From Chryseobacterium indologenes (GTDB lineage Bacteria; Bacteroidota; Bacteroidia; Flavobacteriales; Weeksellaceae), in assembly GCA_002439165.1 (NCBI GenBank), contig DJTE01000002.1, positions 98,610 through 162,609 of the forward strand: a DNA stretch of 64,000 nucleotides, read 5' to 3'. Position numbers and translations under genes: made by a program. Below the pieces are notes generated by a model. It made no database searches. It had not been told where the DNA came from and worked only from the letters and a program-made list of their open reading frames with translations. Every line of letters starts with the position of its first letter. The first letter of the stretch is position 1. This document shows positions 36,096-44,934 of the stretch, piece after piece.

Positions 36096-36962
36096 TTAAA
36101 GCAGCGATTTTACCTCATCCAGATATTTTCTGATGTCTTTTTCCAGCTTATCAGGATAGGAAAAATTAAGTTTCGTGGCTAAAGATGATCCGGTTTCATG
36201 CACCAGATCCATAAGAACGGCTAAGGACTGCCAGTTTTCATCAATGCTGCTTCCAGAGAAGGTAGCTTCAATTCTTTTCCACAGATCTTCAGGAAGGTAT
36301 TTCCGGAAAAGTCTTCCGTGGTTATTCGTGGTAATATCTGTCCAGCCCTGCGATTCAGCAATATGCCATTCGATAAGGGGAACCAGATAATCTGTTCTTA
36401 TGACATTTTCGGCCATGAATTTTGCATAAAAAATATCACCGCGCTTCAGACATTTGGCCACATAGGTTGTATCCCACCAGAAATCATTGATCAGTTTAGA
36501 AAAGTCCTCTTCCTGCGGCTTTTGAATCATCACAGACTGATAGGTTGGAGGTTTTAGCCCTTTCGTCAGCCCCTCTTTATCAACCAGTATTTTATATCCT
36601 ACATCCCAGTCTTCTGGAAGAGATTCCTGCTGAACTTCTGCCAGAAAATCTTTTTTCCCGTAAAGCTTGAAATCAACTTTTACATGATCCCGGTACAGTA
36701 CCATTTTCATGGCATGCTTTCCTTCAAAAACGCTGTCATCTTCTTCTATCATGGAAATCGGCACTCCGAATAGAGAAAGCCAGTCGTGATGAATTTCGTA
36801 AGGCTCCCTGTTTTCAAAAACAAGTTCCACATCAAGGTCGCTGAAATCATCTACGGGGGCATAAGGATTCACCAGTGAACTGGTGAGCAGTACTGCGCGG
36901 ATATCCCGGTTATCTTCGGCCCATCGGATGATCTGTTTCAGTTTTTCCTCTCTTGTTTTCAT
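36096..36962 (-). CDS. aadS: Aminoglycoside 6-adenylyltransferase (ANT(6)/AadS-like)
   Basis: The 288-aa protein matches the ANT(6) family that adenylylates streptomycin. The nucleotidyltransferase site is near the N-terminus with metal ligands Asp42 and Asp44 (DDFSDLDVELVF), and the family segments DVGYKILVDKEG, NDFWWDTTYVAKCLKRGD and the C-terminal RKYLPEDLW are present. Members called AadS are common on the chromosomes of Chryseobacterium, Elizabethkingia and relatives. No transposase or integron lies nearby and base use matches the flanks, so it looks intrinsic. It is 4 nt downstream of the 133-aa gene at 36967. Whether it confers resistance here is not known. Confidence 0.85.
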   Translation of the reverse strand: MKTREEKLKQIIRWAEDNRDIRAVLLTSSLVNPYAPVDDFSDLDVELVFENREPYEIHHDWLSLFGVPISMIEEDDSVFEGKHAMKMVLYRDHVKVDFKLYGKKDFLAEVQQESLPEDWDVGYKILVDKEGLTKGLKPPTYQSVMIQKPQEEDFSKLINDFWWDTTYVAKCLKRGDIFYAKFMAENVIRTDYLVPLIEWHIAESQGWTDITTNNHGRLFRKYLPEDLWKRIEATFSGSSIDENWQSLAVLMDLVHETGSSLATKLNFSYPDKLEKDIRKYLDEVKSLL

Positions 36963-36966
36963 AGCA

Positions 36967-37368
36967 TTAATAAGATTCTGAAATTTTCACCCGGTACACA
37001 TCCAGTGAATTTCTTTTGATAGATTCCACAAAAAACCCGCCTTCTTCAGGAATTACTTCTTTCAGGTCAAAGCTCTTACAGTCGCGTGGAAGCCCCGAAA
37101 AGATCAGGGTAAACCAAAAGTCCTGCATAAACGGAACGGGTGTCCAGTTGGGATATATGGTAATATTTTCGGCATGAATGAGGCTGCTTTTATGCTCAGA
37201 CTGGTTATCGAAAAGATAGGTTGAATGCCAGATCCTGATCAGGTTTCCCAAAAACGGGGAAGCCGGAAAACAGCAGTGTACAATAACCTGCTTTTCCTCT
37301 TCTGTTTTTGCCTGAAGAGATTCCAGGAGCTCTTTTGCGATGATGGGTTTTACAACAACTTCTTCCAC
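36967..37368 (-). CDS. Hypothetical protein, 133 aa
   Basis: I do not recognise this family. The protein is soluble with no signal peptide. It has a Cys pair in VIVHCCFPASPF and a tryptophan-rich core (RIWHSTYLF, YPNWTPVPFMQDFWFTLIFSGLP). It sits 4 nt upstream of the AadS-like gene on the same strand and is probably co-transcribed. Its own start is followed upstream by a short repeat region (37369-37440). Confidence 0.65.
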   Translation of the reverse strand: MEEVVVKPIIAKELLESLQAKTEEEKQVIVHCCFPASPFLGNLIRIWHSTYLFDNQSEHKSSLIHAENITIYPNWTPVPFMQDFWFTLIFSGLPRDCKSFDLKEVIPEEGGFFVESIKRNSLDVYRVKISESY

Positions 37369-37371
37369 TTT

Positions 37372-37446
37372 TTTATGAGTAATGGGTAATAGGTAATGAG
37401 TAATGGGTAATGTATCCAGATTACTTATTATCCATTGCCCATTGCT
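37372..37446. repeat. Intergenic repeat with direct and inverted copies
   Basis: The unit ATGAGTAATGGGTAAT occurs twice in direct order (starting near 37375 and 37397). The DNA after it (ATTACTTATTATCCATTGCCC) is its inverted relative, so the stretch can fold back. It lies between the 133-aa gene and mqo. Confidence 0.6.
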
Positions 37447-37450
37447 TGTA

Positions 37451-38956
37451 TTAATAGTCTAATTCTAATTTCTCTTTGGTATAATTTCTCATCTTCACGG
37501 TAAGCTCCGGATGATCGGCCAGTTTCTGTCCGTAAGAAGGCACCATTTCCAGCAGCTTTTCTCTCCATTCTCCGTGAAGTTTTTCAGGGAAGCATTTTTC
37601 AAGCACATTCAGCATAGCATATACGGCGGTGGAGGCTCCCGGAGAGGCTCCGAGAAGAGATGCAATCGTTCCTTTTTTATTGACAACCACTTCGGTTCCG
37701 AATTCCAGCTTACCGCCTTCCTGCTCATCTTTTTTAATGATCTGAACCCGCTGTCCGGCTACTTTAAGCTCCCAGTCCTCTTCTTTAGCGTCTTTAACAA
37801 ATTCCCTCAAATGCTGCATTCTCTGGGATTTTGTCATGGCCACCTGCTGAATCAGGTATTTCGTAAGCGGAATATTATGCCACCAGGCTCCGAATAATGA
37901 TCTTAAATTTTTTGTATTCACGCTTTCCGGCAGATCAAGATAACTTCCTTCTTTCAGGAATTTTGTGGAAAATCCGGCAAATGGACCGAATAAAAGGGCT
38001 TTTTTACCATCAATAATTCTGAGATCAAGGTGAGGAACCGACATTGGGGGTGCATCTACGGTAGCCTGTGTATAGACTTTGGCGTGGTGCTTTTCTACCA
38101 GTTCCTGATTATGGCTTACCAGCCACTGTCCTGAAACCGGAAAACCTCCGTACCCTTCGCTTTCTTTAATATCTGAACTGTCCAGCAGCGGAAGCGCATA
38201 TCCTCCCGCTCCGATGAATACAAAATCGGCAACGACTTCCTGCCTGTGGTTATGAATTCTGTCTTTTACTTTCATCTCCCACTTTCCGTCTTCCCTCGGA
38301 TCTATATCTTTCACTTCATGATACAGAAAGACTTCCACATTGGAATCTTCAAGCAGGTGTCTGCCCATTTTACGGGTGAGGGTTCCGAAGTTCACATCAG
38401 TTCCCATATCCATTTTGGTGGCAGCCATTACTTCAGACTGGTTTCTTTTGCTCATTACAAGAGGAATCCACTCTTTAAGCTGTTCATGATCGGTAGAATA
38501 CTCCATACCGGAAAACAGAACAGATTCCGACATTTTTTCATGGCGTTTTCTGAGGTATTCTGCTTCTTTTTCGCCAAACACCAGGCTCATATGGGGACAT
38601 GAATTGATAAAATCCTTAGGATCCTGAATATATCCTTTGGTAACCAGATAGGACCAGAACTGTTTTGATATTTCAAACTGCTCGGCAATGCTTTCTGCTT
38701 TGCTGATATCAATGGTTCCATCCGGTTTTTCCGGAGTGTAATTAAGTTCACAAAAAGCAGAATGCCCGGTTCCTGCGTTGTTCCAGGCTGCGGTACTTTC
38801 CTTAGCAAATCTTCCCAGCCTTTCAAATATTGCGATTTCCAGTTCGGGATCAAATTCGTGCAGCAGTGTTGCTAAAGTGGCGCTCATTATTCCGCCACCT
38901 ATCAGGACAACATCGTACTTTGGTTTCGGTGTTCTGCTTGTAAGCGATTGTGACAT
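37451..38956 (-). CDS. mqo: Malate:quinone oxidoreductase
   Basis: Mqo is a peripheral membrane FAD enzyme that oxidises malate to oxaloacetate and passes electrons to quinone, in place of or beside NAD-dependent malate dehydrogenase. The 501-aa protein has the FAD motif VVLIGGGIMSATLATLL near the N-terminus, WNNAGTGHSAFCELNYTPE, GAGGYALPLLDSS and the C-terminal GASPGASTAVYAML, all as in Mqo, and the usual length. It is monocistronic. Confidence 0.96.
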   Translation of the reverse strand: MSQSLTSRTPKPKYDVVLIGGGIMSATLATLLHEFDPELEIAIFERLGRFAKESTAAWNNAGTGHSAFCELNYTPEKPDGTIDISKAESIAEQFEISKQFWSYLVTKGYIQDPKDFINSCPHMSLVFGEKEAEYLRKRHEKMSESVLFSGMEYSTDHEQLKEWIPLVMSKRNQSEVMAATKMDMGTDVNFGTLTRKMGRHLLEDSNVEVFLYHEVKDIDPREDGKWEMKVKDRIHNHRQEVVADFVFIGAGGYALPLLDSSDIKESEGYGGFPVSGQWLVSHNQELVEKHHAKVYTQATVDAPPMSVPHLDLRIIDGKKALLFGPFAGFSTKFLKEGSYLDLPESVNTKNLRSLFGAWWHNIPLTKYLIQQVAMTKSQRMQHLREFVKDAKEEDWELKVAGQRVQIIKKDEQEGGKLEFGTEVVVNKKGTIASLLGASPGASTAVYAMLNVLEKCFPEKLHGEWREKLLEMVPSYGQKLADHPELTVKMRNYTKEKLELDY

Positions 38957-39489
38957 AATTTAAAATTTTACTTCAAATTTCGGGAAAAGTTTTATAACTG
39001 AAAATGCGTTTAACGATTTTAACATGTTATTTTTTACCGGTAAAATTCTTTCGGTTCCGGCAAAAAAATACGATGGAAAGTATCAATAGATTTTCATTGA
39101 AAGAAGTAATGATCTGACTCTTTTTCATGCTTTTTCATCATCGGAACCTCTATTTTCATAAAAATTACAGTCTGATTTCTCGATACAGAATTCTCACCGG
39201 AAGGACTTAAATCGTTAAAAAAACTTATAAAAACATAAGTTTTTTTAAGTTCACCACAAATAATCCTTCAATAATAAATATTTACGCAATAACAATTTAT
39301 CAATATTTCGTGAAAAACATTAAATATAAAATTAAAAATCTCACTTTTCATTGAATAAAATACAATATTTAACATTTTAAAATGCGAAATAACCATTAAT
39401 ATATTATTTATTTTGTGTAATTTGCATTAAAATAAACACAACTTAAGACACAATTCAATTAAAAATATTTCTTTCTAAACATAGTACAG
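38957..39489. other. AT-rich 530-bp intergenic region
   Basis: Between divergent mqo and the GIN-type gene at 39490 I see no gene. A perfect hairpin (AAAAAAACTTAT and ATAAGTTTTTTT, 39217-39246) resembles a bidirectional terminator with no gene ahead of it, so a short untranslated RNA could end there. The stretch is otherwise AT-rich and must hold both promoters. Confidence 0.4.
39217..39246. terminator. Orphan bidirectional terminator-like hairpin
   Basis: Perfect 12-nt arms with A and T tracts inside a 530-bp gene-free region. No upstream gene on the plus strand is available for it to terminate. Confidence 0.45.
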
Positions 39490-40596
39490 ATGAAAATTAT
39501 TAATTTCGTAAGTACATTTTTCGCAACAGCGGCATTAGCCCAGAGCGGAAGTGTAGGAATCAACACGTCCACACCGGACCCCAGTGCAATTCTGCACATT
39601 GAAAATTTCAACGGAATACCGGCAACAGCAACGGCCACTGTTTCAGGTGGAACTGTCACAGGTATTACCGTAACAAATGGCGGAAGCGGCTATACAACAG
39701 CTCCAACCATTAATTTCTACGGAGGCGGAACGATTGTAAACGGCGGAAATAAGGCCCGTGCAACAGCCGTCATTTCGAACGGTTCCGTGACAGGAATTAC
39801 TCTTAATAATGGCGGTAGCGGCTATACTTCCGCTCCATCGGTTACAGTATCCGGAGGAAACAAAGGGCTTCTTCTTCCCAATCTTAACCTTGCCAATCTT
39901 GCCAGTACCACAACTCCTGTAAATGGCCCCGTAAACGGACTTATTGCTTTTAACGGAGGAACCAACAGCAACAATAAGGCACTGCATATCTTTAACAGTA
40001 CCTTAAACCGGTGGCAGAGTACCATCGATGCCGAAGATACTCCTAAGGTAGCTTATCTGGATTTTACAGGATCCTTATCTGCCCTGGATAATGCTGTTGC
40101 CGGTGCCAATACCCTGCTAATAGTAAATCCTCCTGCTATTTCGGGGGTTTCCAATATCAATGGTTTCAAGGTAGTACAGAATACCTTGTCAGGTGGCTAT
40201 TCTTTGGTTCTTCCGCAAGGAAATTATCTGGTAGAGGTTAACCTGAATCTTAATTCTCCACCGGAAAGCCCTTCCGGGCAGGGCGGAACCGCTCCTCTGT
40301 CGGGAAGCTCCTATTACCTGATGGGGTATTTTATAGACTTCTATGGGGATACCTATAATAATGCAACCAACACCTTTACTGCAGGGGTCAATACCCGGAA
40401 GGAAATTCCGATTGTTTCCAAAACCAACACAAATCATCTTGCTTCGTGGTCCTACTATTACAGTATTCCGGCTAACGCGAATGCCAATATCATCGGAGGT
40501 TTGAGACTGAGATTCGGAAGAATGCAGAACAGTACATTTTATGACCTTGTTAATGTAATCCCAACCGGATCTTACATCAAAATATCTAAAATTTAA
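39490..40596 (+). CDS. Exported GIN-type protein with two inserted Gly-rich repeats (paralogue 1 of 3)
   Basis: The 368-aa protein has a signal peptide ending near ALAQ and begins its mature part SVGINTSTPDPSAILHIE, the pattern found at the start of many flavobacterial surface proteins. Unlike its two paralogues, it carries two tandem copies of an about 35-residue Gly-rich unit (GTVTGITVTNGGSGYTTAP, then GSVTGITLNNGGSGYTSAP; residues 45-125) placed between SAILHIE and NKGLLLP, a segment that is continuous in the others. The C-terminal domain (about 180-368) is beta-rich and unrecognised. It heads a three-gene operon. Function unknown. Confidence 0.8.
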   Translation: MKIINFVSTFFATAALAQSGSVGINTSTPDPSAILHIENFNGIPATATATVSGGTVTGITVTNGGSGYTTAPTINFYGGGTIVNGGNKARATAVISNGSVTGITLNNGGSGYTSAPSVTVSGGNKGLLLPNLNLANLASTTTPVNGPVNGLIAFNGGTNSNNKALHIFNSTLNRWQSTIDAEDTPKVAYLDFTGSLSALDNAVAGANTLLIVNPPAISGVSNINGFKVVQNTLSGGYSLVLPQGNYLVEVNLNLNSPPESPSGQGGTAPLSGSSYYLMGYFIDFYGDTYNNATNTFTAGVNTRKEIPIVSKTNTNHLASWSYYYSIPANANANIIGGLRLRFGRMQNSTFYDLVNVIPTGSYIKISKI

Positions 40597-40607
40597 ACAC
40601 TTTAAAC

Positions 40608-41429
40608 ATGAAAAGGAATTATATCATGCTATTTTTATGGATAGCTCACACTTTCTGTGCGCAGGTTGCTATTGGTAAAACAAGCGTCAATACTTCTGCT
40701 GTTCTGGAAGTATCCGAATCTACCAATAAAGGAGTACTTCTTCCAAGAGTGGACATTGTGGATATTTTAAATAACACTACCCCGGTCAATAATCCTGCTG
40801 AAGGGCTTCTGGTATACAATAAAGGGAATTCCATCAGTCCCGGGCTATATTTATGGAAAAACAACCGCTGGAGCCAGATTGCGGACACCTATAATCTGGT
40901 AAGCTATATGATGCTTCAGAGAAACACGGATTATGCTGTATTGGGAAATCTTAACAACGGTACTTATAAAGATTTCTCTGATGCATCGTTTACAGTCGTA
41001 TCCAATGATATCGGAGCTTCATACAACACTGCTACCGGGGCTATTACTCTTCCCGGCAACAGCGGCTATCTGGTGAATGTATGCCTGAACATCAAAACAA
41101 CTCTGGAAAGCAGTTCTGCCGGTATCGGCAACACACCGGTACACCTGCACCAGTATCTTGTAAGGCTCTGGGATCCTGCAACGAACACACAGTACGGCAA
41201 AACGATAAGCATCAACGCCCAGTCCATTGCCAGCAACAAAACGCATACGCTTAATCTGAGCTTTTCTTTTGTAACCACCTCAACGGGGCCTATCAGCCTG
41301 ATGCCTTCCATAGCACATGATGCAGGAGGTACTTACCAGATGGGATCCGGGGGTACTACTCCCAACAACGGCGAGATCATCATTACTAATGCGAAGATTG
41401 ATATTCAGCGGTCTGCACTTAACCAATAA
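40608..41429 (+). CDS. Exported GIN-type protein (paralogue 2 of 3)
   Basis: The 273-aa protein has a signal peptide (MKRNYIMLFLWIAHTFCAQ) and the mature start VAIGKTSVNTSAVLEVSES, then NKGVLLPRVDIVDIL and NPAEGLLVYNKG. That is the same module as its neighbours. The C-terminal domain (about 120-273) is beta-rich with TATGAITLPGNSGYLVNVCL, similar in position to SDTSSITLPAGTYIIRYSV of paralogue 3. It has no T9SS sorting domain and no membrane helix. It is 11 nt after paralogue 1 and 12 nt before paralogue 3, so all three are one operon. Confidence 0.78.
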   Translation: MKRNYIMLFLWIAHTFCAQVAIGKTSVNTSAVLEVSESTNKGVLLPRVDIVDILNNTTPVNNPAEGLLVYNKGNSISPGLYLWKNNRWSQIADTYNLVSYMMLQRNTDYAVLGNLNNGTYKDFSDASFTVVSNDIGASYNTATGAITLPGNSGYLVNVCLNIKTTLESSSAGIGNTPVHLHQYLVRLWDPATNTQYGKTISINAQSIASNKTHTLNLSFSFVTTSTGPISLMPSIAHDAGGTYQMGSGGTTPNNGEIIITNAKIDIQRSALNQ

Positions 41430-41441
41430 ACGACCAGAAAA

Positions 41442-42215
41442 ATGAAAAAACTTATTTATACGATCTGTATGGCTGTATTTTTCAGCGCAACAGGAAGGGC
41501 GCAGGTTGGCATTAACACCAATACTCCCGGCTCCGGCAGTGTACTGGATATTAATTCATCCAATAAAGGCGTTCTTTTTCCACAGTATGATCTTATCACC
41601 CTGAACAGTACTTCCAGCCCGGTCTCCAATCCTGCGGACGGATTGATGATCTACAACAAAGGAGGAGTATCTGTGCATCCAAAAGGTTATTATGTATGGA
41701 TCAGAAATCAGTGGCAGCGGGCTATTCTTTCAGGATCAGAGCCACAGAGTATGTCCCTGACGATAGGCTCCGGTACCCTGATTCCGGCCAACAGCAGCAA
41801 TCATACCCTTAGTGGTTTTACAGTGGCCTCCAATAAAATTACCGGGGCTTCATTAGGCTCCGATACGTCTTCTATCACGCTGCCAGCCGGAACATATATC
41901 ATCCGGTATTCCGTAGATACCAGCAACGCCAATAATAACTCAGGGCCTGCCAATACACAGTATCTGTCCCAGAATTTTACCTGTACACGTTCTTATCTGA
42001 CGAACTCTGCGGGAACCGCTGCCATTACGGAACAAAACAGGATGTGTGAATTATCCAGTTCCTTTACTTTTTTTCAGGGCTCCTATTTTCTGACCATAGC
42101 AGCCCCTCTTACGTTTAAGCAAAAGTTTGAGTTTGATACCGGGAACGGATTTACCAGCAGCAATCTTAATGCAAGGTCTTCATTTGTACTGGTTATTACA
42201 AAAATGAGCGAATAA
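41442..42215 (+). CDS. Exported GIN-type protein (paralogue 3 of 3)
   Basis: The 257-aa protein has a signal peptide (MKKLIYTICMAVFFSATGRAQ), then VGINTNTPGSGSVLDINSS and NKGVLFPQYDLITL, the shared module, and a beta-rich C-terminal domain. It ends the three-gene operon and is followed by two terminators (42217 and 42257). The genes are probably surface or periplasmic beta-sandwich proteins. Similar modules occur in many Chryseobacterium exported proteins, often in tandem, but I know of no assigned role. Confidence 0.78.
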   Translation: MKKLIYTICMAVFFSATGRAQVGINTNTPGSGSVLDINSSNKGVLFPQYDLITLNSTSSPVSNPADGLMIYNKGGVSVHPKGYYVWIRNQWQRAILSGSEPQSMSLTIGSGTLIPANSSNHTLSGFTVASNKITGASLGSDTSSITLPAGTYIIRYSVDTSNANNNSGPANTQYLSQNFTCTRSYLTNSAGTAAITEQNRMCELSSSFTFFQGSYFLTIAAPLTFKQKFEFDTGNGFTSSNLNARSSFVLVITKMSE

Positions 42216-42216
42216 A

Positions 42217-42246
42217 AAAACTTAAACCCCGGGAGGTTTAAGTTTT
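42217..42246 (+). terminator. Intrinsic terminator after the GIN-type operon
   Basis: Arms AAAACTTAAACC and GGTTTAAGTTTT with a GC-rich loop (CCGGGA). Confidence 0.8.
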
Positions 42247-42256
42247 ATATCATCAA

Positions 42257-42291
42257 AACAGGGCTTTAAAGGATAAAGCCTTGTTTTTTTT
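42257..42291. terminator. Second terminator hairpin shared with gpsA
   Basis: Arms AACAGGGCTTT and AAAGCCTTGTT, then a T run. It overlaps the end of gpsA on the other strand. Confidence 0.7.
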
Positions 42292-43330
42292 AATTTAATT
42301 TTGCCGTTAATTTTTTAAACTGTTTTTCTGCATTTTTACCTTCGTAAAGAATAGCATATACGGTATCGATAATGGGCAGTTTAAGATTTTTCTGCTTTGC
42401 TGTTTTATAGATAGAGTCTGCTGCATAATATCCTTCCGCCACCATATTCATAGACTGGATGGCAGATTTCACGGTATATCCTTTTCCGATAAGATTTCCG
42501 AGATTACGGTTTCTTGAGAAAAGAGAATAGGCGGTTACCAGCAGATCTCCGAGATAGGCACTTTCATTTACATCTCTCGGTGCTTCGTATACTGCTTCAA
42601 GGAAAGTCTCCATCTCACGGATTGCATTGGAAACAAAAACGGCTGTAAAGTTATCCCCGTATCCCAGTCCGCTTGCTATTCCTGCTCCAATCGCAAAAAT
42701 ATTTTTAAGAATCGCACTGTATTCATTTCCTAAAATATCTTTACTGGAGTGTACTTTAATAAAATCTGAACTGAAAATTCCATCCAGTTTTTCAGATGTT
42801 TCGTCTTCCACCGCTGCAATAGTAAGGTAGGAAAGTCTTTCCATCGCTACTTCCTCTGCATGGCACGGGCCTGCAATCACCGCCTGGTTTCTGAATCCGA
42901 TTTTAAATTCATCACGCAGGTAATGCGCGACCACATCATTTACTTTAGGAATGATCCCTTTGATTGCTGAAACAAAGATCTTATCTGAATAATCACAGCT
43001 CATTTTATCCAATGTATCAGACAGATAAATGGATGGTGTAGCCAGAACGACCACATCACAGGCAGAAACCAGTTCATTGATATCCGTTGTCAGCTTTAAG
43101 CTCTTCAGATTAAAATGGGCAGCGGTAAGATAGGTTGGATTATGTCCGCGAAGCTCAATAGCTCCTTTCACAAACTCACTTCTTACACACCAGTGCACTA
43201 CTTTACAGTTTTCAACAAGCATTTTCACGATGGCAGTGGCAAAACTTCCACTTCCTACCACCCCTACAGAAATCTCTTTATTATTCTTTTTTGGATTTGA
43301 AGATTCTGAAATTATTTTCTTTTTAGCCAT
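42290..43330 (-). CDS. gpsA: Glycerol-3-phosphate dehydrogenase [NAD(P)+]
   Basis: GpsA reduces dihydroxyacetone phosphate to sn-glycerol-3-phosphate for phospholipid synthesis. The start at 43330 (MAKKKIISES, 346 aa) is preferred over an upstream extension that has no family match. It sits just below a perfect -7 box (TATATTTG on the minus strand, 43348-43355). The Rossmann motif GVVGSGSFATAIVKML is followed by NDVVAHYLRD, the catalytic-Lys region YSAILKNIFAIGAGI and GLGYGDNFTA. No adjacent phospholipid genes. Confidence 0.94.
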   Translation of the reverse strand: MAKKKIISESSNPKKNNKEISVGVVGSGSFATAIVKMLVENCKVVHWCVRSEFVKGAIELRGHNPTYLTAAHFNLKSLKLTTDINELVSACDVVVLATPSIYLSDTLDKMSCDYSDKIFVSAIKGIIPKVNDVVAHYLRDEFKIGFRNQAVIAGPCHAEEVAMERLSYLTIAAVEDETSEKLDGIFSSDFIKVHSSKDILGNEYSAILKNIFAIGAGIASGLGYGDNFTAVFVSNAIREMETFLEAVYEAPRDVNESAYLGDLLVTAYSLFSRNRNLGNLIGKGYTVKSAIQSMNMVAEGYYAADSIYKTAKQKNLKLPIIDTVYAILYEGKNAEKQFKKLTAKLN

Positions 43331-43507
43331 AATTGGAATGTGAACTGCAAATATATTAAAACAAGATGTAACAGGGCTTTTGAAAGGATGATAAAACCCA
43401 TATTCTGAAAAAATTAACATTCCCACACAATTAAATGCTTAATTAAACGTTAAATACAGAAAAATATATTTTTAATTTAAGAATATCCCTCAAAACTTAT
43501 TTTTAAT

Positions 43508-43515
43508 TAAATTTG
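43508..43515 (+). promoter_or_regulatory. -7 promoter box of the M23 peptidase gene
   Basis: TAAATTTG matches TAnnTTTG, 40 nt upstream of the ATG at 43555. The spacing to any TTG is not convincing. Confidence 0.4.
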
Positions 43516-43554
43516 CACGCTTAAAACCGTTTTATAATATACTAAGAGAGAAAT

Positions 43555-44583
43555 ATGAAGAAATTTCTAAGCAGCAAAAAGAACGTAAATATTCTTCTTG
43601 GAGGACTTTTACTGGTAGTTTTTGCACAAGGTGTTGTGATTGCAAGGCTGTTTTCTCAAAAAGATGACAAAACCTACGAGATCAACCTTGTAAAAATAAA
43701 CACTGAAAAAGACAGTGTAGATTACTTAAAAATGAAAACAGATCTTACTTTAGTAGATCAGACTGTGGCACAGCTTAATTCATTTCTTAAATCCAAAGAT
43801 ATTTCGAGTGAAAAACTGATGACCCTGAGCAAAGACAGTATTTCGAATTCTGTATATCTGGCAAAACAATCCAACCGATACAGCCAGTATCTGATGGACC
43901 TGCAGAACAAGCTGATGCAGGTTCCACTGGGAATGCCTACTGACGGCTATATCTCATCCAATTTCGGAGTCAGAAAAAATCCTATTCCTTTCAAAACTGT
44001 ATTTGCCTCTGTAAAGCCAACTGCTTCAGCAGAACCTAAACCGGTAGCTGCTGCTCCAAAGCCTGAAGTAAAACCTGTACCGGTTGAAAAAATCGTGGAA
44101 GTTACAGACAGCTATGGAAACAAAAGGGAAATTAAGGTAATGGTTACTCCGAAGGTTGCTCCGGCCGCCCCCACTCCGGCACCTGCTGCTGCTTCAGCAA
44201 AATCTGTTGCAGGAAATACCAATTCCAAAGTTACGATGGAAAAAAATAACCCTCCGGCAGAAGCAGATCAGATGCAGTTTCACAAAGGACTTGATATTGC
44301 TGTTGCCTATGGCTCGGATGTAAGAGCCGCTGCTGCAGGAACTGTAATTTTTTCCGGTCAGAAAGGCGGTTACGGAAACTGCGTGATCGTTTCTCACGGG
44401 AATGGGCTGGCTACCCTTTACGGCCACTTATCACAGCTTGTTTCAAAGGTTAATGACAAAGTGAAAGTAGGACAGGTTATCGCCAAATCCGGAAATTCAG
44501 GACGTTCTACCGGCCCGCATCTTCATTATGAAGTACACAAGAACAATACACCGGTCAATCCGAAATTGTTTATGAATTTATAA
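43555..44583 (+). CDS. M23 family cell-wall metallopeptidase
   Basis: The 342-aa protein has one N-terminal membrane segment (about residues 12-32), a short coiled region, a long Pro/Ala/Lys-rich linker (about 155-230) and a C-terminal LytM/M23 domain: HKGLDIAVAYGSDVRAA, YGNCVIVSHGNGLATLYGHL and GPHLHYEVHKN. The zinc ligands are His and Asp of HKGLDIAV and the second His of HLHYE. It cuts peptide cross-links of peptidoglycan in the periplasm or, as in many LytM proteins, regulates an amidase. All ligands are present, so activity is likely. A terminator follows at 44590-44616. Confidence 0.92.
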   Translation: MKKFLSSKKNVNILLGGLLLVVFAQGVVIARLFSQKDDKTYEINLVKINTEKDSVDYLKMKTDLTLVDQTVAQLNSFLKSKDISSEKLMTLSKDSISNSVYLAKQSNRYSQYLMDLQNKLMQVPLGMPTDGYISSNFGVRKNPIPFKTVFASVKPTASAEPKPVAAAPKPEVKPVPVEKIVEVTDSYGNKREIKVMVTPKVAPAAPTPAPAAASAKSVAGNTNSKVTMEKNNPPAEADQMQFHKGLDIAVAYGSDVRAAAAGTVIFSGQKGGYGNCVIVSHGNGLATLYGHLSQLVSKVNDKVKVGQVIAKSGNSGRSTGPHLHYEVHKNNTPVNPKLFMNL

Positions 44584-44589
44584 CAACCG

Positions 44590-44616
44590 GCGGCTGTCTT
44601 TTCAGGCAGCTGTTTT
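44590..44616 (+). terminator. Intrinsic terminator after the M23 peptidase gene
   Basis: Arms GGCTGTCT and AGGCAGCT with a short loop, then a run of six T residues. Confidence 0.65.
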
Positions 44617-44865
44617 TTATTTTATACTCAGGGTGTTTGTTGGTATGATAAGGCGCTAATATTTTCATTTTTAAATGTTTTAAGGTACTGGAAAAATAGG
44701 TTTCAATCTTAAAATCTGCTTTATCTGTTGTTGCATGATTGGTAAAATGATATGGAGCTAAATTTTATCGGAGAGAAAATCATTACGCCTTAATTATGCA
44801 GTATGAAATTATGCGATTTGCGAGCATAAAGCAAATTTGCAAATGTTTGTGTGTAATATAATTAA
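44617..44865. other. AT-rich intergenic stretch between convergent genes
   Basis: I see no gene. It lies between the M23 peptidase terminator and the hairpins serving the metallo-beta-lactamase gene. Confidence 0.4.
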
Positions 44866-44896
44866 AACCTAACAGGTTCCGGAAACCTGTCAGGTT
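44866..44896. repeat. Near-perfect inverted repeat
   Basis: AACCTAACAGGTTCC and GGAAACCTGTCAGGTT form a long stem just beyond the metallo-beta-lactamase gene terminator. Confidence 0.6.
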
Positions 44897-44926
44897 AAAA
44901 AAACTGCTGCCCGGATAGACAGCAGC
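44897..44926 (-). terminator. Intrinsic terminator after the metallo-beta-lactamase-fold gene
   Basis: On the minus strand, CTGCTG pairs with CAGCAG (loop TCTATCCGGG) followed by seven T residues. Confidence 0.75.
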
Positions 44927-44934
44927 TGTATTAT

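Noticed and set aside
36096..36962. Recently acquired resistance island
   Set aside because: No transposase, integrase or change in base composition near the AadS-like gene.
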